Below are positions 17,111-25,928 of a stretch of DNA of 64,000 bases, one piece after another. The position numbers and the translations under genes were made by a program. Source of the DNA: an uncultured Prevotellaceae bacterium. GTDB lineage: Bacteria > Bacteroidota > Bacteroidia > Bacteroidales > Bacteroidaceae. The notes under the pieces are model-generated. The model saw only the letters and a program-made list of their open reading frames with translations. It was not told where the DNA came from and did no database searches. Position 1 is the stretch's first letter. Each line of letters opens with the position of its first letter. The stretch spans positions 1-64,000 of the forward strand of contig CAMIYC010000003.1 in the NCBI GenBank assembly GCA_946402905.1, given 5' to 3'.

Positions 17111-19396
17111 ATGAGAAAAATCATCCTCTCCACACTGCTGCTCATCATCGGAGCCATCCACGCCCTGGCTGCCCCCATCGGCTCATGGTGCGTCTTCCCG
17201 GCCTATAGCGACATCACAGAGATTGAGCCAGCCGGCAAAATGGTCTATGTACTGAGCAGCAAAGGGCTTTTCTCATACAACACACAAGACCAGAGCATCG
17301 ACACCTACGACAAGATCAACGCACTCAGCGATGTCAACATACAACACATCGCCTACTGCAAGGCGGCCCGACGGCTGGTAATCGTCTACGAAGACCAAAA
17401 CATCGACTTGCTCGACGACCAAGGGGGCGTGGTCAACATCTCCGACTACTACAACAAATCGATGACCGCCGACAAGACCGTCAACGAATTGAAAATCATC
17501 GGTTCCGACGCTTATCTCTCCACCAACTTCGGCGTGCTGCGCGTCAACGTCGCCGATGCGGAGATCAGCGCCACCTACAACCTGGGAAGGAAAGTCTATT
17601 CCGCGGCCATCGCCGACCGTCAGCTATACGCTGCCACCTCGGAGGGCATCCTCAGAGGCGACATGAGCGTCAACCTGCTCGACAAAGGCAACTGGACGCT
17701 CGACTCCCCACTCATCATCGACCATCTATTCCTGCTCAAAGGCAGCCTCATGGCTCTCAACAACGGAGCCATCTACCTGAAAGAGGGAGACCAGTGGACC
17801 AAACGCTATGACCGGCATTATCATTTCTGCCAGCTCAGCGGCGAAAAACTCATCGTAGGACAATACCGCAACGTGTGGATACTCGACTCTCCGAAAGACC
17901 TGAAAACCATCCCGCACGACAGCTACGACGTGAAAGCATTCGTCTACGACCCCGACAACGACTGCTACTGGAGCCATGACGAGAACATGCGGCTCTGCTC
18001 GCTGCAGCTCGACGGCAACGACATCGTGCCGATACTCACCAATATCGCGCCCGACGGACCAAAATACAACTACTTCGGATTCATGCGCTATGCCAACAAC
18101 CAGCTCTACAGCTGCGGAGGTGGATGGGACTCTTTCGCCGTACTCACACGCAAGGCCACCGTACAGACGTATCGCGACGGCGAGTGGACCATATACCAAG
18201 ACGACTTCGCCGACCAGTTGGAATGCCGCTTGGAAGACATGCTATGCCTCGACTACGACCCGGCCAACCCGCAACACGTATTCGTGGGCGCACGAAACGG
18301 ACTCTATGAATATCTCGACGGAAAATTTGAAAAATACTACGGACCCAAAAACAGCCTGCTGGAATACGCCCTCGACGACGAGTCGCCCAACTACGTCCTC
18401 ACCACGGGCGTGAAATACGACCGGGCCGGCAACCTGTGGTGCCTCAACAGCCAGGCTAAGACGGCATCGATACTGCAGATCGCCCCCGACGGCACATGTA
18501 CCTCACATCACACACAAGTGCTCATGGACGACAACAACCGCAGCCTGGGCAACCTGAAATGCCTCATCCTCGACAGCCGCGGATACCTGTGGTTTGTCAA
18601 CAACCACTGGGCCCTGCCCTCCTTCTATTGCTACGACCCGGCCACTGACGCCATCAACTACTACCAGACCTTTGTCAACGAAGACGGCACCACGCTCAAA
18701 GTGACCGGCGTGAGATGTGTGGCCGAAGACAGAGACGGCAATATATGGGTAGGCACCAATATCGGACCGCTGATGCTGCCCGCCGCAAGCCTCAGCGAGG
18801 GTTCCAATGCCGTACTCACACAGGTGAAGGTGCCGCGCAACGACGGCACCAACTATGCCGACTACCTGCTCAGCGGTGTCGACGTCACTTGCATGGCCGT
18901 CGACGGAGCCGGGCGCAAGTGGTTTGGCACCAACGGCAACGGCATCTACCTCATCAGCGAGGACAACATGACCCAGGTGCAGCACTTCCTGCCCTCCAAC
19001 AGCGGTCTGCTCTCCAACAACATCGAGTCGATCACCATCAACGACACCACCGGCGAGGTGTATATCGGCACCGACAATGGCCTATGCTCCTATATGAGCG
19101 ACGCCAGTGCCACCAACGACAGCATGACCAAGGACAATGTATATGCCTATCCCAACCCCGTGCAGCCCGACTATACCGGCCTGATCACCGTCACCGGCCT
19201 CTCCTTTGACGCCGACGTGAAGATTGTCACCACAAGCGGCACACTGGTCAATGAGGGCAGAAGCAACGGAGGGTCGTACACCTGGGACGGATGCGACCTC
19301 AATGGGCGGCGCGTGGCATCAGGGGTATATATGGTCGAGACCGCCACCTCAGAAGGCAAGAAAGGCACCGTCTGCAAGATAGCCGTCGTCAGATAG
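17111..19396 (+). CDS. PorZ-like beta-propeller protein of the type IX secretion system
   Basis: A 761-residue exported protein. The start at 17111 gives a clear signal peptide (RKIILSTLLLIIGAIHALA); the longer reading from 17018 is just translated octamer repeats. Residues 24-330 resemble the first PorZ propeller (GSWCVFPAYSDITEIEPAGK, GLFSYNTQDQSI, DNGLCSY-type blades), and later blades resemble two-component regulator propellers (DRDGNIWVGTNIGPL, DGAGRKWFGTNGNGIYL). The last 80 residues (AYPNPVQPDYTGLITVTG to GVYMVE) are a C-terminal sorting-type domain. In Porphyromonas PorZ sits on the surface and helps attach A-LPS to cargo. Which of the paralogous propeller families it belongs to needs an alignment. 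Confidence 0.78.
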   Translation: MRKIILSTLLLIIGAIHALAAPIGSWCVFPAYSDITEIEPAGKMVYVLSSKGLFSYNTQDQSIDTYDKINALSDVNIQHIAYCKAARRLVIVYEDQNIDLLDDQGGVVNISDYYNKSMTADKTVNELKIIGSDAYLSTNFGVLRVNVADAEISATYNLGRKVYSAAIADRQLYAATSEGILRGDMSVNLLDKGNWTLDSPLIIDHLFLLKGSLMALNNGAIYLKEGDQWTKRYDRHYHFCQLSGEKLIVGQYRNVWILDSPKDLKTIPHDSYDVKAFVYDPDNDCYWSHDENMRLCSLQLDGNDIVPILTNIAPDGPKYNYFGFMRYANNQLYSCGGGWDSFAVLTRKATVQTYRDGEWTIYQDDFADQLECRLEDMLCLDYDPANPQHVFVGARNGLYEYLDGKFEKYYGPKNSLLEYALDDESPNYVLTTGVKYDRAGNLWCLNSQAKTASILQIAPDGTCTSHHTQVLMDDNNRSLGNLKCLILDSRGYLWFVNNHWALPSFYCYDPATDAINYYQTFVNEDGTTLKVTGVRCVAEDRDGNIWVGTNIGPLMLPAASLSEGSNAVLTQVKVPRNDGTNYADYLLSGVDVTCMAVDGAGRKWFGTNGNGIYLISEDNMTQVQHFLPSNSGLLSNNIESITINDTTGEVYIGTDNGLCSYMSDASATNDSMTKDNVYAYPNPVQPDYTGLITVTGLSFDADVKIVTTSGTLVNEGRSNGGSYTWDGCDLNGRRVASGVYMVETATSEGKKGTVCKIAVVR

Positions 19397-20039
19397 CTCC
19401 CACCAGCACATCCCATACCGCCACGATGTGGCACACCGAACCAGCAAGCACGAAAAAATGAAAGACGCTGTGCATATAGCGTCGCTTATTCATACTATAA
19501 AACACCGCTCCCGTAATATAGCATACGCCTTCTGCGATGAGCCATATCACGGCAGCGGTGCTCACATGATGGAGCAGAGGCCCGAAAGCCACCAGCACGC
19601 TGAGCCCCATCGCCACGAAACACAAAGTCTCAAGGTTGCTATGCTCCTTCAGCCTCACGAAACTGGTCACGGTGCCGGCGATGGCGCAAGCCCACACAAA
19701 GATGAAGAGCCCCCATCCCCACCATCCGTCCTCACGCAGGGCAACCAGCGTTATGGGCGAGTAGGAGCCCGCGATATGCCAGTAGATGGCGGCATGGTCC
19801 CACCGGCGCATACGCTCCTTCCACTTGCTGCGGCGCGGCAGGGCATGATAGACGGTCGACGAGATGTACGACCCCATCATGCCCACCAGATAGAGCACCA
19901 CGCCCAGGCGGGCCCAGCCGTAGCCCTCACCCGCACACATCACCAGAAACAGCACACCCATCACCACCCCCAGCAAGATGCCGGCAGCGTGCGACCAGGT
20001 GTTCACCTGCTCCTCTCTCTTCGTGTATCGGATGCTCAT
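19389..20039 (-). CDS. trhA: Hemolysin III / TrhA family membrane protein
   Basis: A 216-residue protein with seven hydrophobic segments of the Hly-III (PAQR-related) family. Typical residues are present: YTKREEQVNTWSHAAGILLG at the start, SSTVYHALP with the conserved Ser and His, RRWDHAAIYWHIAGSYSP with Asp and His, and HSVFHFFVLAGSVCH at the end. These His and Asp residues form the putative metal site. The biochemical function in bacteria is unsettled (membrane energetics in E. coli TrhA). It overlaps the 3' end of the PorZ-like gene by 8 bp in convergent orientation and follows rnr after a 9-bp tandem array. Confidence 0.92.
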   Translation of the reverse strand: MSIRYTKREEQVNTWSHAAGILLGVVMGVLFLVMCAGEGYGWARLGVVLYLVGMMGSYISSTVYHALPRRSKWKERMRRWDHAAIYWHIAGSYSPITLVALREDGWWGWGLFIFVWACAIAGTVTSFVRLKEHSNLETLCFVAMGLSVLVAFGPLLHHVSTAAVIWLIAEGVCYITGAVFYSMNKRRYMHSVFHFFVLAGSVCHIVAVWDVLVGAI

Positions 20040-20060
20040 GGACTTTTTGTTTTCATGGGG

Positions 20061-20105
20061 CCGGATTTTACGGGGATTCCGGGCTTTCCGGATTTTCCGG
20101 GCTAT
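20061..20105. repeat. 9-bp tandem array between rnr and trhA
   Basis: Five 9-bp units read CCGGATTTT, ACGGGGATT, CCGGGCTTT, CCGGATTTT, CCGGGCTAT. The rnr stop codon (20102-20104, complement) lies within the last unit, so the array starts in the coding end and fills the gap before trhA. Confidence 0.75.
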
Positions 20106-22294
20106 GCCAGCGTGAAGTCGAGTTGCCGCTTCTCTATATTGGCGCGGGCCACCTTGATGGTGATGGGGTCGCCCAGCTGGAATTTGTGATGATGCCTCCG
20201 GCCCACCAGACAGTAGTTGCGCTCGTCGAAGTCGTAGTAGTCGTCGTCAAGGTCACGCATCGGCACCATACCCTCGCAGTGGTTCTCGTCAATCTCGCAG
20301 TAGATGCCATACGACTGTATGCCGCTGATATGCGCCTCGTAGACATTGCCCACCTTGTCGGCCATAAACTCTACCATCTTGTACTTGATGGAGTCACGCT
20401 CGGCATTGGCTGCTGTCTGCTCCATGTCGCTGGAGTGCTCACACAGCTCCTCATAATGGTCTTTATTGGCACTGCGCCCGCCCGCCTGATATCGGGTGAG
20501 CAGACGGTGTACCATCGTGTCGGGATAGCGGCGGATAGGACTGGTGAAATGGGTGTAATAGTCGAAGGCCAGGCCATAGTGGCCGATGTTGTGCACACTG
20601 TATTTAGCCTTCATCATCGCACGCAGGGCCACGGTCTGGATGAGATTTTGCTCACGGCGCCCGTTGCAGTCGGCCATCAGCGTGTTCAGGCTCTTCGAGA
20701 TGGCTCCCTTGGTGCCGGCGGTCTTCAGCTTATAGCCAAACTTCACCACAAACTCGCGCAGGTTCTCCAGCTTGGTGGGATCGGGGGCGTCGTGGATACG
20801 GTAAGGCAGGGTCTTCGCCTTCTGTCCTTTCTTCACCTTCCCGATGCTCTCGGCCACCGTGCGGTTGGCCAGCAGCATAAATTCCTCAATGAGTTTGTTG
20901 GCGTCTTTCGACACCTTGAAGTAGCAGCGCACGGGCTTGCCGGTCTCGTCGATGTCGAAATGCAGCTCCTCACGCTCAAACTTCACCGCACCATTTTTGA
21001 AACGGGCCTCGCGCAGGCATTTGGCCAGCCTGTCGAGCGTGATCAGCTCATCGGCCAGCTCGCCCTGATAGCCACCCTTGGGGGCGGGAGGTGCCGGGGT
21101 GCCCGTGCCGTCTTTCACGCCGTTGGCCTCCAGTATCTGCTGCACCTCCTCGTAGGCAAAACGGCGGTTGCTGCGGATCACGGTGTGCACAAGCCGCCAG
21201 TTTTTGATGTCGGCCTTGTCGTCCATCTCAAAGATCACGCTGTAGCACAACTTGTCCTCGTCGGGGCGCAAGGAGCAGATATAGTTGCACAGACGCTCCG
21301 GGAGCATGGGGATGGTGCGGTCTACGAGATAGACACTCGTGGCACGCTTCTGGGCCTCCTTGTCGATGATGGAGTTTTCCTTCACATAGTGCGACACGTC
21401 GGCAATGTGCACGCCCACCTCCCAAAGTTTGTTGTCCAGACGGCGGATAGAAAGGGCATCGTCGAAGTCCTTGGCATCCTTGGGGTCGATGGTGAAGGTG
21501 CAGACATCCCTGAAGTCTTCACGCTCGGCCAGATCCTGTGGCGTGATCTCAGCCGGGATCCGCTCGGCAGCTTCCTCCACGGCCTTCGGATATTTATAGG
21601 GCAGGCCATACTGGGCCAGGATAGCGTGCATCTCCACGGTGTTGTCGCCCGTCTTTCCCAGCACGTCGATCACCTCGCCGATGAGGCTCTTCGACTCCCT
21701 GCTGGGCCACTGGGTGATGCGCACCACGGCCTTGTCGCCCGTTGTGCCTCCCTTGAGTTTCTTCTTGGGCACCATGATATCATGCACGAACAGGTTGCTC
21801 TCCGTCTGCAAGAAGGCATAGTCGCGCTCCACCTGCAGTTTGCCCACAAAGGTGTCGCGTGCATGCGAGAGGATGTCGGTCACGATGGCCTCCTTGATAT
21901 GATGGGCGCGGCGAGCGTTGAACGACACACGCACACGGTCGCCATCGAGAGCAAACATCGAGTTGCGTTCTGCCACAAAAACGGGTTTGCCGCCATCGTC
22001 GGGTATAAAACTGTTCTTGCCGTTGGGCTTCCGCCTGAACACGCCCTCCTGCACCTGACCCTTCAGGTTCAGGCGGTAAGACGTCTCCGACACCTTGCTC
22101 AGGAAGTCATCCCATGCCAACTCTTCCATCACGTCGATGGCCAGCATCTTCAGTGGATGGGTGTCAAGATGCAGTGACTTGAAGATCTGCTTGAAACTAA
22201 ACGTAGCCTCTGGCTGCGTCTGAAAAAAACTCACAAGCACGTCTGTCATTTGGCGTTTGTTCATCCGTTTGCCGCCTTTTTTTCCTTTTCCCAT
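20102..22294 (-). CDS. rnr: Ribonuclease R
   Basis: A 730-residue 3'-5' exoribonuclease of the RNB family that degrades structured RNA. An N-terminal winged-helix region (MTDVLVSFFQTQPEATFSFK) is followed by cold-shock domains, the RNB catalytic block with FTIDPKDAKDFDDALSIRRL (metal-binding aspartates), DRTIPMLPERLCNYICSL, and a C-terminal S1 domain (KVGNVYEAHISGIQSYGIYC). Length is typical. A divergent promoter zone with the epimerase gene lies at 22333-22368; on the minus strand TTAATTTG (22344-22337) is a plausible -7 box. trhA follows in the same direction. Confidence 0.96.
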   Translation of the reverse strand: MGKGKKGGKRMNKRQMTDVLVSFFQTQPEATFSFKQIFKSLHLDTHPLKMLAIDVMEELAWDDFLSKVSETSYRLNLKGQVQEGVFRRKPNGKNSFIPDDGGKPVFVAERNSMFALDGDRVRVSFNARRAHHIKEAIVTDILSHARDTFVGKLQVERDYAFLQTESNLFVHDIMVPKKKLKGGTTGDKAVVRITQWPSRESKSLIGEVIDVLGKTGDNTVEMHAILAQYGLPYKYPKAVEEAAERIPAEITPQDLAEREDFRDVCTFTIDPKDAKDFDDALSIRRLDNKLWEVGVHIADVSHYVKENSIIDKEAQKRATSVYLVDRTIPMLPERLCNYICSLRPDEDKLCYSVIFEMDDKADIKNWRLVHTVIRSNRRFAYEEVQQILEANGVKDGTGTPAPPAPKGGYQGELADELITLDRLAKCLREARFKNGAVKFEREELHFDIDETGKPVRCYFKVSKDANKLIEEFMLLANRTVAESIGKVKKGQKAKTLPYRIHDAPDPTKLENLREFVVKFGYKLKTAGTKGAISKSLNTLMADCNGRREQNLIQTVALRAMMKAKYSVHNIGHYGLAFDYYTHFTSPIRRYPDTMVHRLLTRYQAGGRSANKDHYEELCEHSSDMEQTAANAERDSIKYKMVEFMADKVGNVYEAHISGIQSYGIYCEIDENHCEGMVPMRDLDDDYYDFDERNYCLVGRRHHHKFQLGDPITIKVARANIEKRQLDFTLA

Positions 22295-22332
22295 AGTATA
22301 TATATTTAGATTTCGCTACTTTTACGGTGTTG

Positions 22333-22364
22333 TTTGCAAATTAACAAAATAATTGCTAACTTTG
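22333..22364 (+). promoter_or_regulatory. Consensus promoter for the epimerase-PAP2 unit
   Basis: TTTG at 22333-22336, a 20-bp spacer and TAACTTTG at 22357-22364 match the Bacteroidetes promoter exactly. It overlaps the putative minus-strand rnr promoter (TTAATTTG at 22344-22337), so the two units share promoter DNA. Confidence 0.75.
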
Positions 22365-22414
22365 CAAGCAAATCAGTGTAAAAATTTCGAGACATTTCCA
22401 CACAGCAGGTTATC

Positions 22415-23422
22415 ATGGAGAAGATCTTAGTGACAGGGGCCAGCGGCTTCATCGGCAGCTTCATCGTCGAGGAGGCGATACGCAGGGGCATGGAGGTATG
22501 GGCCGCCATGCGAAGCACCAGCAGCAAGGCTTTCTTACAGGATGAGCGCATACACTTTATCCAACTTGACCTGTCGGACGAGGAAAGGCTCACAGCCCAG
22601 CTGCAGCAACATGCTTTCGACTATGTGGTACATGCAGCCGGAGTGACCAAATGCCTGCACAAAGACGACTTCTACAGGGTCAACACCCTCGGCACGCAAC
22701 ATCTCGTCAATGCCATCCTGGCCAGCCACATGCCATTGAGGCGGTTCGTATACCTCAGTTCGCTGAGCGTCTACGGTCCCATCCGTGAGCGACAGCCCTA
22801 TCAGGAGATACGCGAGAGCGACACACCTCGGCCCAACACCGCCTATGGTAAAAGCAAACTGGCCGCCGAGCAATATCTCGACAGCCTCGCCGCCCAGGGC
22901 CACAACCTGCCCTACGTCATCCTGCGGCCCACAGGGGTGTATGGCCCTCGTGAGCGCGACTATTTCATGATGGCGAAGAGCATCAGCCAGCATGTCGACT
23001 TCTCTGTAGGATACCGCCGTCAAGACATCACCTTCGTCTACGTCAGCGATGTGGTGCAGGCAGTATTCCTCGCCCTCGCCCACGGCAAGACCGGCAGCAA
23101 ATACTTCCTCAGCGACGGCGAGGTGTATCAGTCGAGGGCCTTCAGCGACTACCTGCGACATGAGCTGGGCGACCAATGGCTGTTGCGCATCAAAGCACCC
23201 ATCTGGCTGCTGCGCGTCGTCACCTTCTGCGGCGAATACTGGGGGCGACTCACAGGCAAGGTGACGGCACTCAACAACGACAAGTATCACATCATGCGGC
23301 AGCGCAACTGGCGATGCGACATCTCGCCCGCCATCAACCTCCTGGGCTATCGTCCGGAAGTGACACTCGAGGAGGGAGTGCGCCGCACCGTGGCATGGTA
23401 TAAGGCCAACCAATGGATATGA
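22415..23422 (+). CDS. NAD-dependent epimerase/dehydratase (candidate 3-ketoceramide reductase)
   Basis: A 335-residue extended short-chain dehydrogenase. The nucleotide-binding glycine motif is TGASGFIGSF at residues 7-16, and the catalytic YxxxK is YGKSKLAAE with an upstream Ser in YLSSLSVYG. The C-terminal region (DKYHIMRQRNWRCDISPAI) is typical of a Bacteroidetes subgroup annotated only as epimerase. Because it overlaps a PAP2 gene and lies beside inositol-phosphate synthase, a role in sphingolipid synthesis (reduction of 3-ketoceramide, as for CerR in Caulobacter) is worth testing. That is inference from context; sugar-nucleotide epimerase or dehydratase activity is the default alternative. 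Confidence 0.85.
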   Translation: MEKILVTGASGFIGSFIVEEAIRRGMEVWAAMRSTSSKAFLQDERIHFIQLDLSDEERLTAQLQQHAFDYVVHAAGVTKCLHKDDFYRVNTLGTQHLVNAILASHMPLRRFVYLSSLSVYGPIRERQPYQEIRESDTPRPNTAYGKSKLAAEQYLDSLAAQGHNLPYVILRPTGVYGPRERDYFMMAKSISQHVDFSVGYRRQDITFVYVSDVVQAVFLALAHGKTGSKYFLSDGEVYQSRAFSDYLRHELGDQWLLRIKAPIWLLRVVTFCGEYWGRLTGKVTALNNDKYHIMRQRNWRCDISPAINLLGYRPEVTLEEGVRRTVAWYKANQWI

Positions 23423-24381
23423 TAAAAGAATTCTTCACTTTCGAAAAAAAACCAACACGCGGTCTGCTGCCATACGAGTGGATTGTCATCGCATACCTCA
23501 CGGCCACCATGGCGATGGTGCTCTTCATGTATACACGGCTGCCCAACGCCGACAGTATGGTGTGGGGGCGCCTCCGTATCCTCGCCATCACACTGGCACT
23601 CTGGGGCGTATACCGCATGCTGCCCTGCAAAGCCATCAAGGCCGTGCGCGCCATCGTGCAGATGGCACTGCTCAGTTGGTGGTATCCCGACATCTTCGAG
23701 CTCAACCGCCTCTTCCCCAATCTCGACCATCTTTTCGCATCATGGGAGCAGGCACTCTTCGGCTGTCAGCCGGCGCTGCTCTTCGCGCAGGTATGCAGCA
23801 GCAAAGTGTTCAGCGAACTGATGTGCCTGGGCTATACCTGCTATTATCCGATGATGACAGTCGTGGCGGTTTTCTACATGCTCTTCCGCAACCAGGATTT
23901 CGACCGCGTCGTCTACATCATCCTCGGCACGTTTTTCATCCACTACGTCATCTTTATCTTGCTGCCCGTCACAGGGCCGCAGTATTATTATCCCGCCGTC
24001 GGTATGGAAGACATCGCCAAAGGGGTCTTCCCCAACCTGCACGACTATTTCAACCTGCACCAGGAGCGCATGGACTGCCCAGGATACAGCCAGGGATTCT
24101 TCTACGCCATGGTCGACTCGGCACACGACGCCGGGGAGCGCCCCGTGGCGGCATTCCCCAGCAGCCATGTCAGCGTATGCCTCGTGTGCATGATCCTGGC
24201 ATGGAAGAGCCGCTGCCTCACACTTTTCTACACGCTGCTCCCCTTCGCCGTCCTGCTCTTCTTCTCCACCGTCTACATCTGCGCCCACTACGCCATCGAT
24301 GCCCTGGCCGGCCTCGTCAGCGGCCTGCTCTGCTATCTCGTGCTGAGCATGTCCATGCCCGCTGCCAAGCGAAGGAGATAA
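23413..24381 (+). CDS. PAP2 family membrane protein (candidate inositol phosphorylceramide synthase)
   Basis: A 322-residue protein with about six hydrophobic segments. PAP2 motifs 2 and 3 are seen as AAFPSSHVSVC near residue 247 and CAHYAIDALAGLVSG near residue 291, giving the catalytic His, His and Asp. Motif 1 (KxxxxxxRP) of classical phosphatases is not evident, as in the AUR1/IPC-synthase branch. The long N-terminal membrane part (YEWIVIAYLTATMAMVLF) also fits that branch. It overlaps the epimerase gene by 10 bp and converges on inositol-3-phosphate synthase. The enzyme may transfer a phospho-head-group between lipids; a plain lipid phosphatase is the alternative. Confidence 0.82.
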   Translation: MDMIKEFFTFEKKPTRGLLPYEWIVIAYLTATMAMVLFMYTRLPNADSMVWGRLRILAITLALWGVYRMLPCKAIKAVRAIVQMALLSWWYPDIFELNRLFPNLDHLFASWEQALFGCQPALLFAQVCSSKVFSELMCLGYTCYYPMMTVVAVFYMLFRNQDFDRVVYIILGTFFIHYVIFILLPVTGPQYYYPAVGMEDIAKGVFPNLHDYFNLHQERMDCPGYSQGFFYAMVDSAHDAGERPVAAFPSSHVSVCLVCMILAWKSRCLTLFYTLLPFAVLLFFSTVYICAHYAIDALAGLVSGLLCYLVLSMSMPAAKRRR

Positions 24382-24403
24382 TTGATCATCCATTATTTTA
24401 TAC

Positions 24404-24450
24404 CACAACCTGCATTTGGATGTTACAAACAGCTCCAAATGCAGGTTGTG
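24404..24450. terminator. Strong bidirectional hairpin between convergent genes
   Basis: Arms at 24404-24420 and 24434-24450 pair perfectly over 17 bp with a 13-base loop. AT-rich flanks but no long T-tract. Its position, 22 bp after the PAP2 stop and 50 bp after the inositol-phosphate synthase stop, fits a shared terminator. Confidence 0.65.
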
Positions 24451-24500
24451 TATAATGTGCTCAGGCGCTCATTCGGCAGTGCCGAGGCTCTTCAGTCTCC

Positions 24501-25808
24501 TCAGTCCATCTCCTCGTCGGGCTCATAGCCACCCATCTCGCGGATGGCGTTCTTGAGCATGGTGTGCTGGCGGTAGAGGTGGTTGACGGCCTCCTCGCCC
24601 TGTGTGTAGTCGTGCATCGGACTCTTCAGGAAGAAACTCAGGAAGCGCTGTATGCCGTAGCGGCCGGCACGGGCGGCCAGGTCGATGAGCAGACAGAGGT
24701 CGAGACACACCGGTGCGGCCAGGATGGAGTCGCGGCAGAGGAAATTGATCTTGATCTGCATGGGATAACCCATCCATCCGAAGACATCGATGTTGTCCCA
24801 GCTCTCCTTGTTGTCATTGCGAGGGGGATAATAGTTGATACGCACTTTATGATAATAGTCGTTGTAAAGGTCGGGCTGCTCATCGGCCTTGAGGATGGTC
24901 TCCAGCGTCGAGAGTTTCGACACCTCCTTAGTGCGGAAATTGGCAGGCTCGTCGAGCACCAGGCCGTCGCGGTTGCCCAGGATATTGGTCGAGAACCATC
25001 CGTTCAACCCCAGACAACGTGTGCTGATGATCGGGGCGAAGCCCGATTTCACCAGCGTCTGTCCAGTCTTGAAGTCCTTGCCGGCGATGGGCACGCGGGT
25101 CTGCTCCGACATCTCCCACATGGCGGGGATATCCACGGTAGTGTTGGGGGCACCCATCACGAAGGGAGCTCCCTCGGCCAGGGCGGCATAAGCATAGCAC
25201 ATCGAGGGGGCGATATGCTGGCGGTCGTCGGCCTTCATGGCGGCCTCCAGGGCACTGAGTGTCGAGTGCACCTCTTCATCCACCGGCACATAGATCTCCG
25301 TAGAGGCGGCCCACAGCACCACCACCCGGTCGCACTGCTTCTCCGACTTAAACCTACGGATGTCTTCCCGCAGCTGCTCTACCATATCCCAGCGGGTCTG
25401 GCAGTCTTTTACATGGTCGCCGTCGAGGCGCTTGGCGAAATTCTTGTCAAAGGCGGCCGTCATCGGCACGATCTGCTCCAGTTCGTCACGCACAGGGTCG
25501 ATATCTTCTTTTTTAAGTACCTCGGCATAGACAGCTGCCTGATAGGCATTCTGGGGATAGACGTCCCAGCATCCGAAGACGATGTCGTCGAGACGTGCCA
25601 TCGGAACAATATCGGCATACTTCAGATATCTCTTGTCAGGGCCCTTACCCACGCGTATCTTGTCATACTGCGTCATTGAGCCGATAGGTCGGGCAAGACC
25701 TTTGCGCGACATCAGCACTCCTGCCATGAAGGTAGTGGCCACGGCACCGTTGCCGACGACCAGGATACCGAGTCGCCCCGATGCAGGCTTTACAATTTCA
25801 TTTTTCAT
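24501..25808 (-). CDS. Inositol-3-phosphate synthase
   Basis: A 435-residue enzyme that converts glucose 6-phosphate to myo-inositol 3-phosphate with bound NAD. The NAD-binding start is LGILVVGNGAVATTFMAG, and the catalytic region contains GHDFKTGQT-like AGKDFKTGQTLVKSGFAPII and NGWFSTNILGNRDGLVL. The Lys-rich PLYNDYYHKVRINYYPPRND segment also fits. Members in Bacteroidetes supply inositol for phosphatidylinositol and inositol sphingolipids. It is downstream of the sulfhydrylase gene on the same strand, separated by GC-rich tandem hairpins at 25854-25928, and faces the PAP2 gene. Confidence 0.93.
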   Translation of the reverse strand: MKNEIVKPASGRLGILVVGNGAVATTFMAGVLMSRKGLARPIGSMTQYDKIRVGKGPDKRYLKYADIVPMARLDDIVFGCWDVYPQNAYQAAVYAEVLKKEDIDPVRDELEQIVPMTAAFDKNFAKRLDGDHVKDCQTRWDMVEQLREDIRRFKSEKQCDRVVVLWAASTEIYVPVDEEVHSTLSALEAAMKADDRQHIAPSMCYAYAALAEGAPFVMGAPNTTVDIPAMWEMSEQTRVPIAGKDFKTGQTLVKSGFAPIISTRCLGLNGWFSTNILGNRDGLVLDEPANFRTKEVSKLSTLETILKADEQPDLYNDYYHKVRINYYPPRNDNKESWDNIDVFGWMGYPMQIKINFLCRDSILAAPVCLDLCLLIDLAARAGRYGIQRFLSFFLKSPMHDYTQGEEAVNHLYRQHTMLKNAIREMGGYEPDEEMD

Positions 25809-25853
25809 TTTTCTTGTATTTAACAGTTATATCATATCATTCAACTTAAACCA

Positions 25854-25928
25854 CATCCCCTCCCCTTCGGGAGGGACAGAGAGGGATTCAAATCCCCTCC
25901 CCTTTGGGGAGGGATAGGGAGGGGTTTA
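25854..25928. repeat. Two tandem GC-rich hairpin repeats
   Basis: Two copies of a roughly 35-bp unit of the type ATCCCCTCCCCTTYGGGAGG followed by GAYAGRGAGGG. Each folds on itself (CCCTCCC/GGGAGGG). The array overlaps the sulfhydrylase stop (25926-25928) and fills the gap before inositol-phosphate synthase, again between genes of one direction. The GC hairpin resembles the middle part of the composite repeats. Confidence 0.75.

Noticed and set aside
20123..22177. 684-codon open frame on the plus strand
   Set aside because: It lies exactly antisense to rnr, is Val/His/Leu-rich in the way GC-rich antisense frames are, and shows no domain.
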